Shown here piece by piece: positions 16,036 to 24,573 of a stretch of 32,195 nt of DNA; position 1 is the stretch's first letter; the number at the start of each line of letters is the position of its first letter. The stretch is taken from positions 1 to 32,195 of the forward strand of contig DRKQ01000037.1 in the NCBI GenBank assembly GCA_011051685.1. The letters are read 5' to 3'. Source of the stretch: Gammaproteobacteria bacterium (lineage in GTDB: Bacteria; Pseudomonadota; Gammaproteobacteria; SZUA-152). The notes under the pieces were generated by a model. It saw only the letters and a program-made list of their open reading frames with translations, did no database searches and was not told the origin of the DNA. The translations under genes and the position numbers were made by a program.

Positions 16036-16476
16036 ATGATGAGAAACCGCACATTTCGCCGCCTGGTGCTGGCCATCACCCTGTTCATGGGACTGTTCAC
16101 ACAGTTTCAGACGGTTTTCGCCTGCGAGCTCAAGGACGGCAAGCTGCAGATCACCTGCTGTTGCGAGACTTCCGGAGACATGTCCCAGGGCTGTGACATG
16201 GGTGGTGGATGTGACCTTCCCGCCGGGCTGGTCAACAGTGATGGCAATTGCTGCGAGACGTCCTACCAGGCCGTACCCGGCGTGACGGCCATTACGCCAC
16301 AGTTGCATGTCCAACAGGTGCTGTTGCTAGATGCACCACAACCGCCACCCGTTCTGGTATCAAGCCTGTCCCACCCTGTTCCAGTCATAACACATTCGTA
16401 CACACTGCCTCACCAAGGCACATCCAGCCCCCTCGGCACTCTTACCTACCTGCGTACCCAGCGCTTGCGCATCTGA
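16036..16476 (+). CDS. Cys-rich exported protein preceding the cus operon
   Basis: A 146-residue protein with a signal peptide (RRLVLAITLFMGLFTQFQTVFA, cleavage after about residue 29). The first 45 mature residues are packed with cysteines: ACELKDG, TCCCETSGDMSQGCDMGGGCD and GNCCETS, nine in all, plus methionines. The rest is Pro/Ser/Thr-rich with several histidines and no clear domain. This composition fits periplasmic binding of soft metals such as Cu(I) or Ag(I). It lies 172 bases before cusC on the same strand, which supports a metal role. No named family was recognised; function is inferred from composition and context. Confidence 0.75.
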   Translation: MMRNRTFRRLVLAITLFMGLFTQFQTVFACELKDGKLQITCCCETSGDMSQGCDMGGGCDLPAGLVNSDGNCCETSYQAVPGVTAITPQLHVQQVLLLDAPQPPPVLVSSLSHPVPVITHSYTLPHQGTSSPLGTLTYLRTQRLRI

Positions 16477-16648
16477 TTCACACCTCCTCTGCTCCCTGCT
16501 GCTGAGCCGCTGCCGCCGCTGAACATCGCGGCAAGCAGAAACATCATCAGCGGGCGCCATGCCGTTTGGGTTTTTACCTGCATCTTGCCAGCGGCATCTG
16601 CAGCGCTTAAGGCCCATCCCCAGTGATCATTGAAGACGAAGGTGTTTC

Positions 16649-17956
16649 ATGAACCCATCAATTTCCCACACGCATCCCCTGCGCGGACTCATCATCCTGC
16701 TGATATGTTTCAGCGGGTTTGCCCAGGCCTCTGAACAGGACGGACTGTTTGCCGGCTCGGCGCAATTGTCCGCCCCACAACTCACCACAGCGATTCTGCG
16801 ACGCAATGCAGATATCACAGCCATGCAGGCAGCCTGGCAGGCGGCGCAGGCGCGTATCGAACAGGCAGGCGCCTTTGACGATCCCATGCTCGCCTATCAG
16901 CTCGCGCCGCAAACCCTGGGCCAGGACAGCATGGACACCGGCCACAAGCTGATGCTCTCCCAGCGCCTGCCCTGGGCGGGCAAACGGAAACTGCGCACCG
17001 CAGTTGCCCGGCATGAGGCCGATGCCTCACGTGAAGGTATCGCCCGCGCCCGCCTGCGCCTGAGCGAGGCCGCACGGCACACCTTTGCCGACTGGTACTT
17101 TGTGTACGCCGCGCTGCGCATCAACCGCATCAACCAATCCTTGTTGCTGGAATTTCAGCACATTGCCGAAACCAACTACGCGGCTGGCCGCAATACCAAA
17201 CAGGATGTGCTGCGTGCCGAGGTGGAGGCCACCTTGCTGGAGCATCGACACATTGTCCTGCAGCGCCAACGCCGCGAGGTCCAGTCTCGCATCAACACCC
17301 TGCTGCAGCGCCTGCCCGATGCCTACCTGCCCCCACCGGCGGCGCTGCCCCAACCTGTCGACCTGCCGAACATTGCCCAGCTACGCACACGGGCATTACA
17401 AAACCATCCCGCACTGCGCGCCTTGCAGGCACGACTACTGGCCGGGCAAAGACGGCTGGCCTTGAGCAAACGCGATTTTTATCCGGACATTACCCTCAAC
17501 GCCGCTTACAACAGTTTATGGAACCAGGAAGAAAAACGCCTGACCCTTGGCGCGGCCATCAATATTCCGTTAGGCGATAAACGCAAGGCGGCCAGCGATG
17601 AATCCCGCGCCCGACTGCTGCGCCTCGATGCACAACAAAAGACCACGGTTGCCGAGATTCTCGATACCCTGCAACGCGCATACGAACAGGTACAGGAAAG
17701 CCGGCATGTCCTGAGGCTCTATACCGACCGTCTGCTGCCGCTGGCCGAGGAAAATCTCGCTGCCGCACGATCCGATTACGAGTCCGGCCGTGGTGGCTTT
17801 CTCGATCTCATCAGCGCGGAAAAAAACCGCATACAGACCCAGCTGCAACAGGAACAGGCTCGGGCGGATTACCACCGCCGCCTGGCCACACTTGAACGCA
17901 CAATGGGTGGCCCATTGAACCCGCAAGACAACTTATCCGGGAGCCCGGCACAATGA
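16649..17956 (+). CDS. cusC: TolC-family outer-membrane efflux protein
   Basis: A 435-residue protein with a signal peptide (RGLIILLICFSGFAQA) and two outer-membrane efflux repeats rich in coiled-coil helices (residues about 45-225 and 245-425). The pattern LSQRLPWAGKRKLRTAVARHEADA near residues 108-131 is typical of heavy-metal TolC partners. It forms the trimeric outer-membrane duct of a three-part pump. A GAAGG ribosome binding site precedes the start. It overlaps the adaptor gene by 4 bases, so cusC, cusB and cusA form one tight operon. The symbol is by analogy with CusC. Confidence 0.9.
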   Translation: MNPSISHTHPLRGLIILLICFSGFAQASEQDGLFAGSAQLSAPQLTTAILRRNADITAMQAAWQAAQARIEQAGAFDDPMLAYQLAPQTLGQDSMDTGHKLMLSQRLPWAGKRKLRTAVARHEADASREGIARARLRLSEAARHTFADWYFVYAALRINRINQSLLLEFQHIAETNYAAGRNTKQDVLRAEVEATLLEHRHIVLQRQRREVQSRINTLLQRLPDAYLPPPAALPQPVDLPNIAQLRTRALQNHPALRALQARLLAGQRRLALSKRDFYPDITLNAAYNSLWNQEEKRLTLGAAINIPLGDKRKAASDESRARLLRLDAQQKTTVAEILDTLQRAYEQVQESRHVLRLYTDRLLPLAEENLAAARSDYESGRGGFLDLISAEKNRIQTQLQQEQARADYHRRLATLERTMGGPLNPQDNLSGSPAQ

Positions 17957-19398
17957 CTCAACGACTCATTTCTCCGACTGTTTATTTTTTCTTCATCCTG
18001 GCAGGCCTTGTGGCTGCCAGCCTGTTGCCCACTAGCCCCGTACTTGCCGGAAATGATGACTTCGTCTCCGCCGGCCCGTACAAGGTGCGCGTGGAAGTGG
18101 ATCCCGAGACGCCCAGGGTGGGACGCAACCATCTCACACTCTGGTTGCTGGATGAAAACGACCAACCCCTGAGTGGTGCCACTCTCAAAGCGGTGGCGGT
18201 GATGCCGGCCATGGGCAGCATGCCCGCCATGTATGCCCCGGCGGAGATGATCGAGACAGCCCCCGGTCGTTACGAGGGTGAGTTCGAACCCTCCATGGCG
18301 GGTGAATGGCCCCTGACCATCGAGATCACCACACCCGCCGGCAGCGGCGAGATTCGCTTTGATCTCGCCACCGGGCGCAAGGGGCTGCGCTGCTCCACCT
18401 GCGGCACACGGGCGGCATCGCCAGGCACCATCCACGTGGATCCTGCGCGGCGCCAGCTCATTGGCATCACCAGCGGTCGGGTCCTGCGCCAGGACCTGCG
18501 CATCACTATTCGCGCCACCGGCAGTGTGAACTATGACGAAACCCGCCTGCACGACGTGGCCCTCAAGTTCAATGGCTGGATCGGTCGCCTCTATGCCAAC
18601 GCCATCGGCAAGCCCGTGAAGAAGGGCCAACCGATGTTCACCGTGTACAGTCCGCAACTGCTCGCCGCCCAAGAGGAATACCTGGAGACCCTCAGGCGTC
18701 TGCGCTCGCGCAACGCCAAGGCCAATCATCTGCTGGCCGCGGCACAACGACGCCTGCGCCTGTGGGACATCACGCCGCAACAAATCAAGGCACTGGAAAA
18801 ACGCGGCAAGGCGCTGGAATATGTGCCCATCGTCGCCCCCACGGATGGGGTGATCGTGAACAAGGCCATTGTCGCCGGCTCCGCCTTCAAGGCCGGCCAG
18901 CGCCTGTTGCGCCTCGCCGACCTGTCCCGGGTGTGGGTGGAGGCTCAGGTCTACGATTATGAGCTGCCGCTGATCAGGCCAGGCATGCCCGCCAGGGTGG
19001 TGTTGCCGGACCTGGAGGATCGCGAATACCCGGGACGAGTGGATTTCATCTACCCCTTCATGGAAAACGACACCCGCAGCGCGCGGGTACGTGTGGTGCT
19101 GGACAACCGCGACGGTTTCCTGCGCCCGGACATGTACGCCCACATTCACCTGGTGGCCGACCTGGGGCCGCGCCTGCTGGTGCCGGAGTCCGCCGTGCTC
19201 TATACCGGGCAGAGCCGGGTGGTATTTCTCGACTTGGGCGAGGGCAAGCTGGCGCCGCGCAAGATCAAGACCGGGCGCCGCAACCGTGACTGGATCGAGG
19301 TGCTGGAGGGCCTGCAGGAGGGCGACAAGGTGATCACCTCCGGCAACTTCCTCATCGCCGCGGAAAGCAAACTCAAGGCGGGGGTCGAGCAATGGTAA
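17953..19398 (+). CDS. cusB: Periplasmic adaptor (membrane fusion) subunit of heavy-metal RND pump
   Basis: A 481-residue protein with an N-terminal membrane or signal segment (VYFFFILAGLVAASLLP). Three parts follow. Residues about 35-135 are a FixH/YtkA-like beta domain (YKVRVEVDPETPRVGRNHLTLWLLD). A short segment at about 139-160 has a single CSTC pair. From about 160 on lies the CusB adaptor core: GSVNYDETRLHDVALKFNGWI, an alpha-hairpin (LAAQEEYLETLRRLRSRN), the lipoyl half (YVPIVAPTDGVIVNKAIVAG) and beta-barrel domains. The usual metal-binding domain with CPMHP is reduced to the CSTC segment. It connects CusC with CusA and can hand metal to the pump. Confidence 0.92.
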   Translation: MTQRLISPTVYFFFILAGLVAASLLPTSPVLAGNDDFVSAGPYKVRVEVDPETPRVGRNHLTLWLLDENDQPLSGATLKAVAVMPAMGSMPAMYAPAEMIETAPGRYEGEFEPSMAGEWPLTIEITTPAGSGEIRFDLATGRKGLRCSTCGTRAASPGTIHVDPARRQLIGITSGRVLRQDLRITIRATGSVNYDETRLHDVALKFNGWIGRLYANAIGKPVKKGQPMFTVYSPQLLAAQEEYLETLRRLRSRNAKANHLLAAAQRRLRLWDITPQQIKALEKRGKALEYVPIVAPTDGVIVNKAIVAGSAFKAGQRLLRLADLSRVWVEAQVYDYELPLIRPGMPARVVLPDLEDREYPGRVDFIYPFMENDTRSARVRVVLDNRDGFLRPDMYAHIHLVADLGPRLLVPESAVLYTGQSRVVFLDLGEGKLAPRKIKTGRRNRDWIEVLEGLQEGDKVITSGNFLIAAESKLKAGVEQW

Positions 19399-22300
19399 AC
19401 CAGAAACAGGGGCCCATCGAGTGGCTCATCGGCTACTGCGCCCGTAATCAACTATTGACCCTGCTTGTGGTGATGGCGGCCACCTTCGCCGGCTATCGCG
19501 CCCTGCTGCAGACCCCGCTGGACGCCATTCCCGATCTCTCCGACGTGCAGGTGATCATCTACACCCAGTGGCCGGGGCGCAGTCCCGACCTGGTGGAGGA
19601 CCAGATCACCTATCCCCTGTCCACTACTCTGTTGGCGGCGCCGGGGGTGGCCTCGGTGCGCGGCCAGAGTTACATGGGCCTGTCCTTCGTCTATGTCATC
19701 TTCGACGAAGACACGGACATGTACTGGGCCCGCTCGCGGGTCATGGAATACCTCAACTCGGCCATGGGCGACCTGCCACAAGGCGTGCGCCCCACCCTCG
19801 GCCCGGACGCCACCGGGGTGGGCTGGGTGTTTCAGTATGCGCTGGAAGACAAATCCGGCAAGCACAACCTCGCCGAGCTGCGCAGCCTGCAGGACTTCAC
19901 CCTGCGATACTGGCTGGAGTCCGTGGAAGGTGTGGCCGAGGTGGCCTCGGTGGGAGGCTTTGAAAAGGAATACCAGATCCAGTTAGACCCCAACAAGCTG
20001 GCGGGCTATGGCATCCCGTTGAAAAAAGTCGCCGAGGCGGTGCGCCGCTCCAACAATGACGTAGGCGGCCGGGTCCTGGAGATCGCCGGCCATGAGCAAT
20101 TCATTCGTGGCCGGGGATACATCAAAAACAAGGAGGACATCGAGGACATCGCCATCGGCCTGGGCAAACAGGGTGTGCCGATCCTGTTGCGCGACGTGGC
20201 CGAGGTCAGTCTGGGCCCGGCCATGCGCCGCGGCGTGGCCGACCTGGACGGCGAGGGCGAGACCGTGGGCGGTACCGTGGTAATGCGCTACGGGGAAGAC
20301 GCCCTGGGTGTCATTGAACGCGTCAAACAGAGACTTGCCGAGGCGCAGAAAGCACTACCCGAGGGCGTGAACATCGTCACCGTGTATGACCGCTCCTCAC
20401 TCATCAATCGCGCCATCGATACTCTCAAAGACACCCTCACGGAAGAGATGATTGTGGTATCGCTGGTGATCGCCCTGTTCCTGCTGCACTTTCGCTCGGC
20501 GCTCATCGCCATTCTCACCCTGCCGGTGGCTATTCTGTTGTCGTTTATTCCCATGTCCGGACAAAACCTGACGGCCAACATCATGTCCCTGGGTGGCATT
20601 GCCGTGGCTATCGGCGCCATGGTGGATGCCTCCATCGTGATGATCGAGAACATCCACAAGCGCCTGGAGGAATGGGAGGAACATGGCAGGAAAACACAGC
20701 GGAGCACGGTAATCATCGAGGCCATGCAGGAGGTGGGACCGAGCATCTTTTTCTCGTTACTCATTATCACCGTTTCCTTCCTGCCGGTGTTTGCCCTGGA
20801 GGGTACCGAGGGCCGCCTGTTCAAGCCCCTGGCCTACACCAAGACCTACTCCATGGGCTTCGCCGCCCTGCTGGCCATTACCTTTACCCCCGCACTGGCG
20901 GTGCTGCTGATCCGCGGCAAGATACGCGGCGACAAGAGCCCCATCAATCGTGCCCTGGTAGCCATCTACACCCCCATCGTGCGCCTGGCGGTGAAACTGC
21001 GCTGGCTGGTGGTGGGAGGCGCCGTGGCTGCCCTCGTCGTTACCGTGCCGGTGTTTTTACAACTGGGCAACGAGTTCATGCCACCGCTCAATGAAGGCAG
21101 TATTCTTTACATGCCCACCGCCACGCCGGGCATGTCCATCACCGAGGCGGGCAAGGTGATGCATGCCATGGACAAGGAACTGAAGGCCTTCCCGGAGGTG
21201 GAGCGGGTGTTCGGCAAGATGGGCCGCTCCACCAGCCCCACGGACCCGGCGCCCCTGTCCATGGCCGAGATCGTCGTCACCTTCAAACCCCGGGATCAGT
21301 GGCGTGAAGGCGTCACCTGGGAGAGCCTGCTGGCGGAGATGGACCAGCAGCTGCGTTATCCCGGCATGCCCAACGTCTGGTGGATGCCCATCCAGACCCG
21401 TACCGAGATGCTCGCCACCGGGATTCGCTCCACTCTGGGCATCAAGGTCTTCGGCGACGATCTGCAAACCGTGGAGGCCACCGGCATCCGCATCGAAAAG
21501 GCACTGCAGGGCGACGAACGCACCGCACCCTACACACGTAGCGCCTTCGCCGAACGCATCAGCGGCGGCTATTTTCTTGACTTCGACATCGACCGCAAGA
21601 AGATCGCCCGTTACGGCCTCAACGTGGCCGACGTGGAGGATGTGCTTATGGCGGCGGTGGGTGGCATCACTGTCTCTGAAACCGTGGAAGGCCGCGAACG
21701 CTATGCCATCAACCTGCGTTACGCGCGCGATTTCCGTGACGATCCTCAGGCCCTGAAACGTGTCCTGGTACCCACTCCCTCCGGCGCGCAGGTGCCCCTG
21801 GCGCAACTGGCGGAGCTCAATTTCCGCACTGGCCCACCCATGCTGCGTAACGAGAACGGACAGTTGGTGGGTTACGTGTTCGTGGATGTCAATGACAAGA
21901 TCGGCATCGCCGACTATGTGAACGCCGCCAGGCAGGTGGTACAGGAAAAGGCCGAGGTACCGCCGGGTTATCGCCTGGACTGGGCGGGCCAATTCAAGTA
22001 CTTCGAACGTGCCAAGGAAAGGCTCAAGATGGTGGTCCCACTGACCCTGTTCATCGTTTTTTTCATGTTGTACGTCAACCGCAAGTCGGTGGTGGAATCA
22101 CTGATCATTCTCCTCGCCGTACCCTTCTCGCTCATTGGCGCCGTGTGGCTGCTGCATTTTCTCGACTACAACCTCAGCGTCGCGGTATGGGTAGGCATGA
22201 TCGCCCTGGCCGGGCTGGATGCAGAAATGGGCGTATTGATGATGCTCTACCTTGGCATGGCCTATAAAAAGCGCAAGGCAGAGGGGCACCTGGTCTCGCG

Positions 22301-22562
22301 TCAGGATCTCAGCGAGGTCATCAGCGAGGGTGCCGGGCGCCGCATACGCCCCATGCTGATGACCGGCATGGCCCTCCTATTGGGCCTGATCCCCATCCTC
22401 TGGAGTGACGGCAGCGGCGCCGATGTGATGAAACGTATCGCCGCACCCATGATCGGCGGTATCGCCTCAGCCCTGGTCACGGTATTGGTGCTGTTCCCCG
22501 CCATCTTCGCCATCTGGCGGGGATTGGGACTGGACACGGCATCAACAGCCAACAAGCAGTGA
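19392..22562 (+). CDS. cusA: Heavy-metal RND transporter, Cu(I)/Ag(I) type
   Basis: A 1056-residue inner-membrane pump of 12 membrane helices and two large periplasmic loops, close to CusA (1047). The proton-relay segment GAMVDASIVMIENIHKRLEEW has the single Asp and Glu pattern of HME4 (CusA), not the Asp-Asp pattern of CzcA. Methionines expected to carry Cu(I)/Ag(I) are present: LYMPTATPGMS, PLSMAEIV and TEMLATGIRS. The RND markers PLDAIPDLSDVQVI and PGVASVRGQS are near the N-terminus. It overlaps cusB by 7 bases. No metal-responsive regulator gene lies beside the operon. Confidence 0.96.
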   Translation: MVNQKQGPIEWLIGYCARNQLLTLLVVMAATFAGYRALLQTPLDAIPDLSDVQVIIYTQWPGRSPDLVEDQITYPLSTTLLAAPGVASVRGQSYMGLSFVYVIFDEDTDMYWARSRVMEYLNSAMGDLPQGVRPTLGPDATGVGWVFQYALEDKSGKHNLAELRSLQDFTLRYWLESVEGVAEVASVGGFEKEYQIQLDPNKLAGYGIPLKKVAEAVRRSNNDVGGRVLEIAGHEQFIRGRGYIKNKEDIEDIAIGLGKQGVPILLRDVAEVSLGPAMRRGVADLDGEGETVGGTVVMRYGEDALGVIERVKQRLAEAQKALPEGVNIVTVYDRSSLINRAIDTLKDTLTEEMIVVSLVIALFLLHFRSALIAILTLPVAILLSFIPMSGQNLTANIMSLGGIAVAIGAMVDASIVMIENIHKRLEEWEEHGRKTQRSTVIIEAMQEVGPSIFFSLLIITVSFLPVFALEGTEGRLFKPLAYTKTYSMGFAALLAITFTPALAVLLIRGKIRGDKSPINRALVAIYTPIVRLAVKLRWLVVGGAVAALVVTVPVFLQLGNEFMPPLNEGSILYMPTATPGMSITEAGKVMHAMDKELKAFPEVERVFGKMGRSTSPTDPAPLSMAEIVVTFKPRDQWREGVTWESLLAEMDQQLRYPGMPNVWWMPIQTRTEMLATGIRSTLGIKVFGDDLQTVEATGIRIEKALQGDERTAPYTRSAFAERISGGYFLDFDIDRKKIARYGLNVADVEDVLMAAVGGITVSETVEGRERYAINLRYARDFRDDPQALKRVLVPTPSGAQVPLAQLAELNFRTGPPMLRNENGQLVGYVFVDVNDKIGIADYVNAARQVVQEKAEVPPGYRLDWAGQFKYFERAKERLKMVVPLTLFIVFFMLYVNRKSVVESLIILLAVPFSLIGAVWLLHFLDYNLSVAVWVGMIALAGLDAEMGVLMMLYLGMAYKKRKAEGHLVSRQDLSEVISEGAGRRIRPMLMTGMALLLGLIPILWSDGSGADVMKRIAAPMIGGIASALVTVLVLFPAIFAIWRGLGLDTASTANKQ

Positions 22563-22663
22563 TAAGGCAGTTACTTTCAGCTAGTTTGCAAGGGGAAAAG
22601 TGAATACTACCTAACTGGAAAAGTCCACATGTAAGAGATGGAATTTATTCAACACATAAACTA

Positions 22664-22693
22664 AGAAACCTCTGATTAATTTATGGAACGCGA
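22664..22693. repeat. 30-bp repeat, copy 2 (element-end-like)
   Basis: It matches 27 of 30 bases of the copy at 2341-2370, in the same orientation. It lies about 100 bases after cusA and 35 bases beyond the stop of the copD-like gene. A shorter match to its left half (AACCTCTGA) is at 24127-24135, just before the cyclic-nucleotide-binding gene. No transposase fragment is adjacent. Confidence 0.55.
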
Positions 22694-22727
22694 TCTTGCG
22701 ACTGAAATCATCCATCGCGGCAGGCAC

Positions 22728-23183
22728 TCATACATATCTGCCTGCACCGGCGATCACCACTACTACAAGCCCCAGGAGCAGATTCACGCCGATAATCACC
22801 CGAATCTGCGCCAGCCGCCGTCCGGCCTCCGGCAGATCATTATTCGCCAATGCCTGCTTCATGCGCCGATAGGGTGCGAAAAACACGTGGAAAAAAAGCA
22901 GCATCATCAGAATACCAAGACCCGCCATCAAATGGACATAAGACCCCACAGAGGCAAAGCCATCAAACACGGAGAATACCATCCAGAAACCTGTGGCCGT
23001 CAGGGTGATCACCGACACCCACACCCAGGGAAAAAAGCGCGCAAAGGTCTGCGACCAGAGCGGTAATCGTTGAGGCGGCTCCAGCAGACTGGCAGCCACC
23101 GGGCGCAGAGCCATGTAGGCAAAAAACATCCCGCCCACCCAGACCACGCTGGCCAACAGATGTAGGGGAATGGCGATAAACAT
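22728..23183 (-). CDS. CopD-family membrane protein
   Basis: A 151-residue inner-membrane protein with four membrane helices. The first helix holds the CopD pattern PLHLLASVVWVGGMFFAY with its conserved histidine. The others include FFPWVWVSVITLTATGFW, YVHLMAGLGILMMLLFFHVFF and VIIGVNLLLGLVVVVIAG. Histidines at membrane edges (HLLAS, YVHLM, FFHVF) could bind copper or haem. CopD proteins are linked with copper uptake or resistance, which fits its position opposite the cus operon (convergent, stop codons 165 bases apart). It follows the decayed yqaA gene by 27 bases on the same strand. Confidence 0.85.
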   Translation of the reverse strand: MFIAIPLHLLASVVWVGGMFFAYMALRPVAASLLEPPQRLPLWSQTFARFFPWVWVSVITLTATGFWMVFSVFDGFASVGSYVHLMAGLGILMMLLFFHVFFAPYRRMKQALANNDLPEAGRRLAQIRVIIGVNLLLGLVVVVIAGAGRYV

Positions 23184-23210
23184 TTCTTTTCTCCTTTCAA
23201 ACAGGCTTTA

Positions 23211-23632
23211 TCATTGGAGGGTCAAATTACCGAGGACGATGTATCGTATCAACTTCTCCGCCGCCACCAAAATAAAAGACCAAAGAATATTGGTTCTCAG
23301 CACCCTCGCAACAACGGTCAGCACAACGCCGATCAACGGCACCCAGGCAAAAGGCAAGGACATCAGCCCTTACTTCCGAAATCGTTCCTCGGCCTTGATG
23401 AAACCCCTTTCCAGTATTTTCAACACTTTGCGCACAACCGCCCTCCTATCCCAAAAGCCCAGCGCATAATTGGCGAATGCGCCCGGTACATTCCCGGTGG
23501 TTGCCCCCGCCACCAACTAAACAGGATTTAACCCGTTTAACAACTGGGTGCTAAAACAAACTCAGAACTGATAGGCAGAAGGGTTAGCGCCGGGAAAAGG
23601 CCGAGATAGCCGAGCTCTGTGAAATGCTCCAT
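23211..23632 (-). pseudogene. Decayed yqaA-family (SNARE-associated/DedA-like) membrane protein gene
   Basis: Reading the minus strand from an ATG at 23632 gives MEHFTELGYLGLFPALTLLP and then ISSEFVLA, the YqaA N-terminus with its LLP-x-SSE motif. The frame shifts near 23541-23548. The next frame then continues LLNGLNPV, an in-frame TAG (23517-23519), LVAGATTGNVPGAFANYALG, a basic helix (KAEERFRK), an in-frame TAA at 23370-23372, and GLMSLPFAWVPLIG followed by TNILWSFILVAAEKLIRY to a TGA at 23211. Order and length (about 140 residues) match intact YqaA proteins. One frameshift and two stops show the gene is dead. Both stops are single-base changes from codons expected in the family (Trp and Tyr). 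It has the same strand as copD and may once have led it. Confidence 0.72.
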
Positions 23633-23733
23633 AATTCACACAATACAACAAGCAAAGAGGCTACCCTTAGCTGCAGCATCAAGAGTTGCAGCATCAAGCG
23701 GCAGAATATTTTGAGACAAGGAAGGATACCGAC

Positions 23734-24051
23734 ATGAAACATTACATCATCACCTACCTCGGTGGAGACATGCCAGCTACTCCTGAAGAAGCACAAAGGC
23801 ATTTCGCAAAATACACGGACTGGCTACTCAAACTGGGAGACGCCGTAGTCAGCCCCACCAATCCCTTCAAGGACACCACAACCATCAAGCCCGATGGTTC
23901 CATCACCCAGGGTAGCACCTCGGCCATGTCCGGTTTCACGGTGATCAAGACAGACTCCATGGATGAAGCACTGAAAGCAGCCAAGGCCTGCCCATTTCTC
24001 GACATCGGCGGCATACTGGAAGTCTCAGAATTGATGCAAATGTCCGATTGA
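23734..24051 (+). CDS. YCII/DGPF-domain protein
   Basis: Start at 23734 (MKHYIITYLGG) with GGAAGG upstream; the frame extends further left without support. The 105-residue product has the ferredoxin-like YCII fold. It shows an N-terminal strand KHYIITYLG, the WLLKLGDAVVSPTNPF segment, SAMSGFTVIKTDSMDEALKAAKACPFLDIGGILEVSEL, and the family's TVIK...EA..aa..CP layout. Family members form dimers and bind small molecules; catalytic roles are mostly unproved. It is a single gene, divergent from the decayed yqaA. Confidence 0.85.
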   Translation: MKHYIITYLGGDMPATPEEAQRHFAKYTDWLLKLGDAVVSPTNPFKDTTTIKPDGSITQGSTSAMSGFTVIKTDSMDEALKAAKACPFLDIGGILEVSELMQMSD

Positions 24052-24141
24052 TTCACTCCAGCGGGAATCTCACAGACCTGACAGCTGTTAATCTCGGCCA
24101 CTGATTCTAGACAGCAATATTTAAGGAACCTCTGAATCGAT

Positions 24142-24573
24142 ATGCAATTGAAAGAACAAGACCACCACAGACTCTTCGATGATCTATTGAATATTGAAGA
24201 TCGCAAATTCCTGCTTAAACATGGAAAGATTCATAATGCAAGCAACGGTGATGTTCTGTGCCATCAAAACCAGATCAGCAACAATTTATTCGTCGTTCTT
24301 CAGGGTGAAGTAGAAGTCTCTGGAAAAACGGGCGAACAATCCAAGGTGCTCGGCACACTCAGCACCGGCGACCTGTTTGGAGAAATCTCCGCACTTTTGT
24401 CCATACCTCGTATTGCTACCGTCACGGCAAAAAAGACCTCAATCATTCTCGAGATCAACATCACTGACTTCGTCAAACTGCTGGAACGATCCCCCAAGCT
24501 GAAAGACATTGTCTATAAACGACTCAGCGAACGATCCATAAAAACATCGATACTTACACAACCAGAAAGCTAG
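24142..24573 (+). CDS. Single-domain cyclic nucleotide-binding protein
   Basis: A 143-residue protein made almost wholly of one CNB domain (residues about 15-130). The beta-barrel turn NNLFVVLQGEVEVSG is present. The phosphate-binding cassette FGEISALLSIPRIATVTA at 79-96 keeps Glu81 and Arg90, which contact the ribose and phosphate of cAMP or cGMP in this fold. There is no DNA-binding, kinase or channel domain, so it would act by binding a partner or as a regulatory subunit. It lies 90 bases after the YCII gene on the same strand. A short match to the 30-bp repeat lies just before its start. Confidence 0.85.
   Translation: MQLKEQDHHRLFDDLLNIEDRKFLLKHGKIHNASNGDVLCHQNQISNNLFVVLQGEVEVSGKTGEQSKVLGTLSTGDLFGEISALLSIPRIATVTAKKTSIILEINITDFVKLLERSPKLKDIVYKRLSERSIKTSILTQPES

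Noticed and set aside
17869-19392. A 507-codon open frame on the minus strand opposite cusB
   Set aside because: cusB is well supported by motifs and by overlaps with cusC and cusA. The antisense product is biased in composition and has no family pattern.
21057-21992. A 311-codon open frame on the minus strand opposite cusA
   Set aside because: It lies wholly inside the well-supported cusA; composition is typical of an antisense shadow.
2341-22693. A 20-kb composite transposon bounded by the two 30-bp repeats
   Set aside because: The enclosed genes include gshA, pepN and other housekeeping functions, no transposase is present, and base composition is uniform with a core chromosome.
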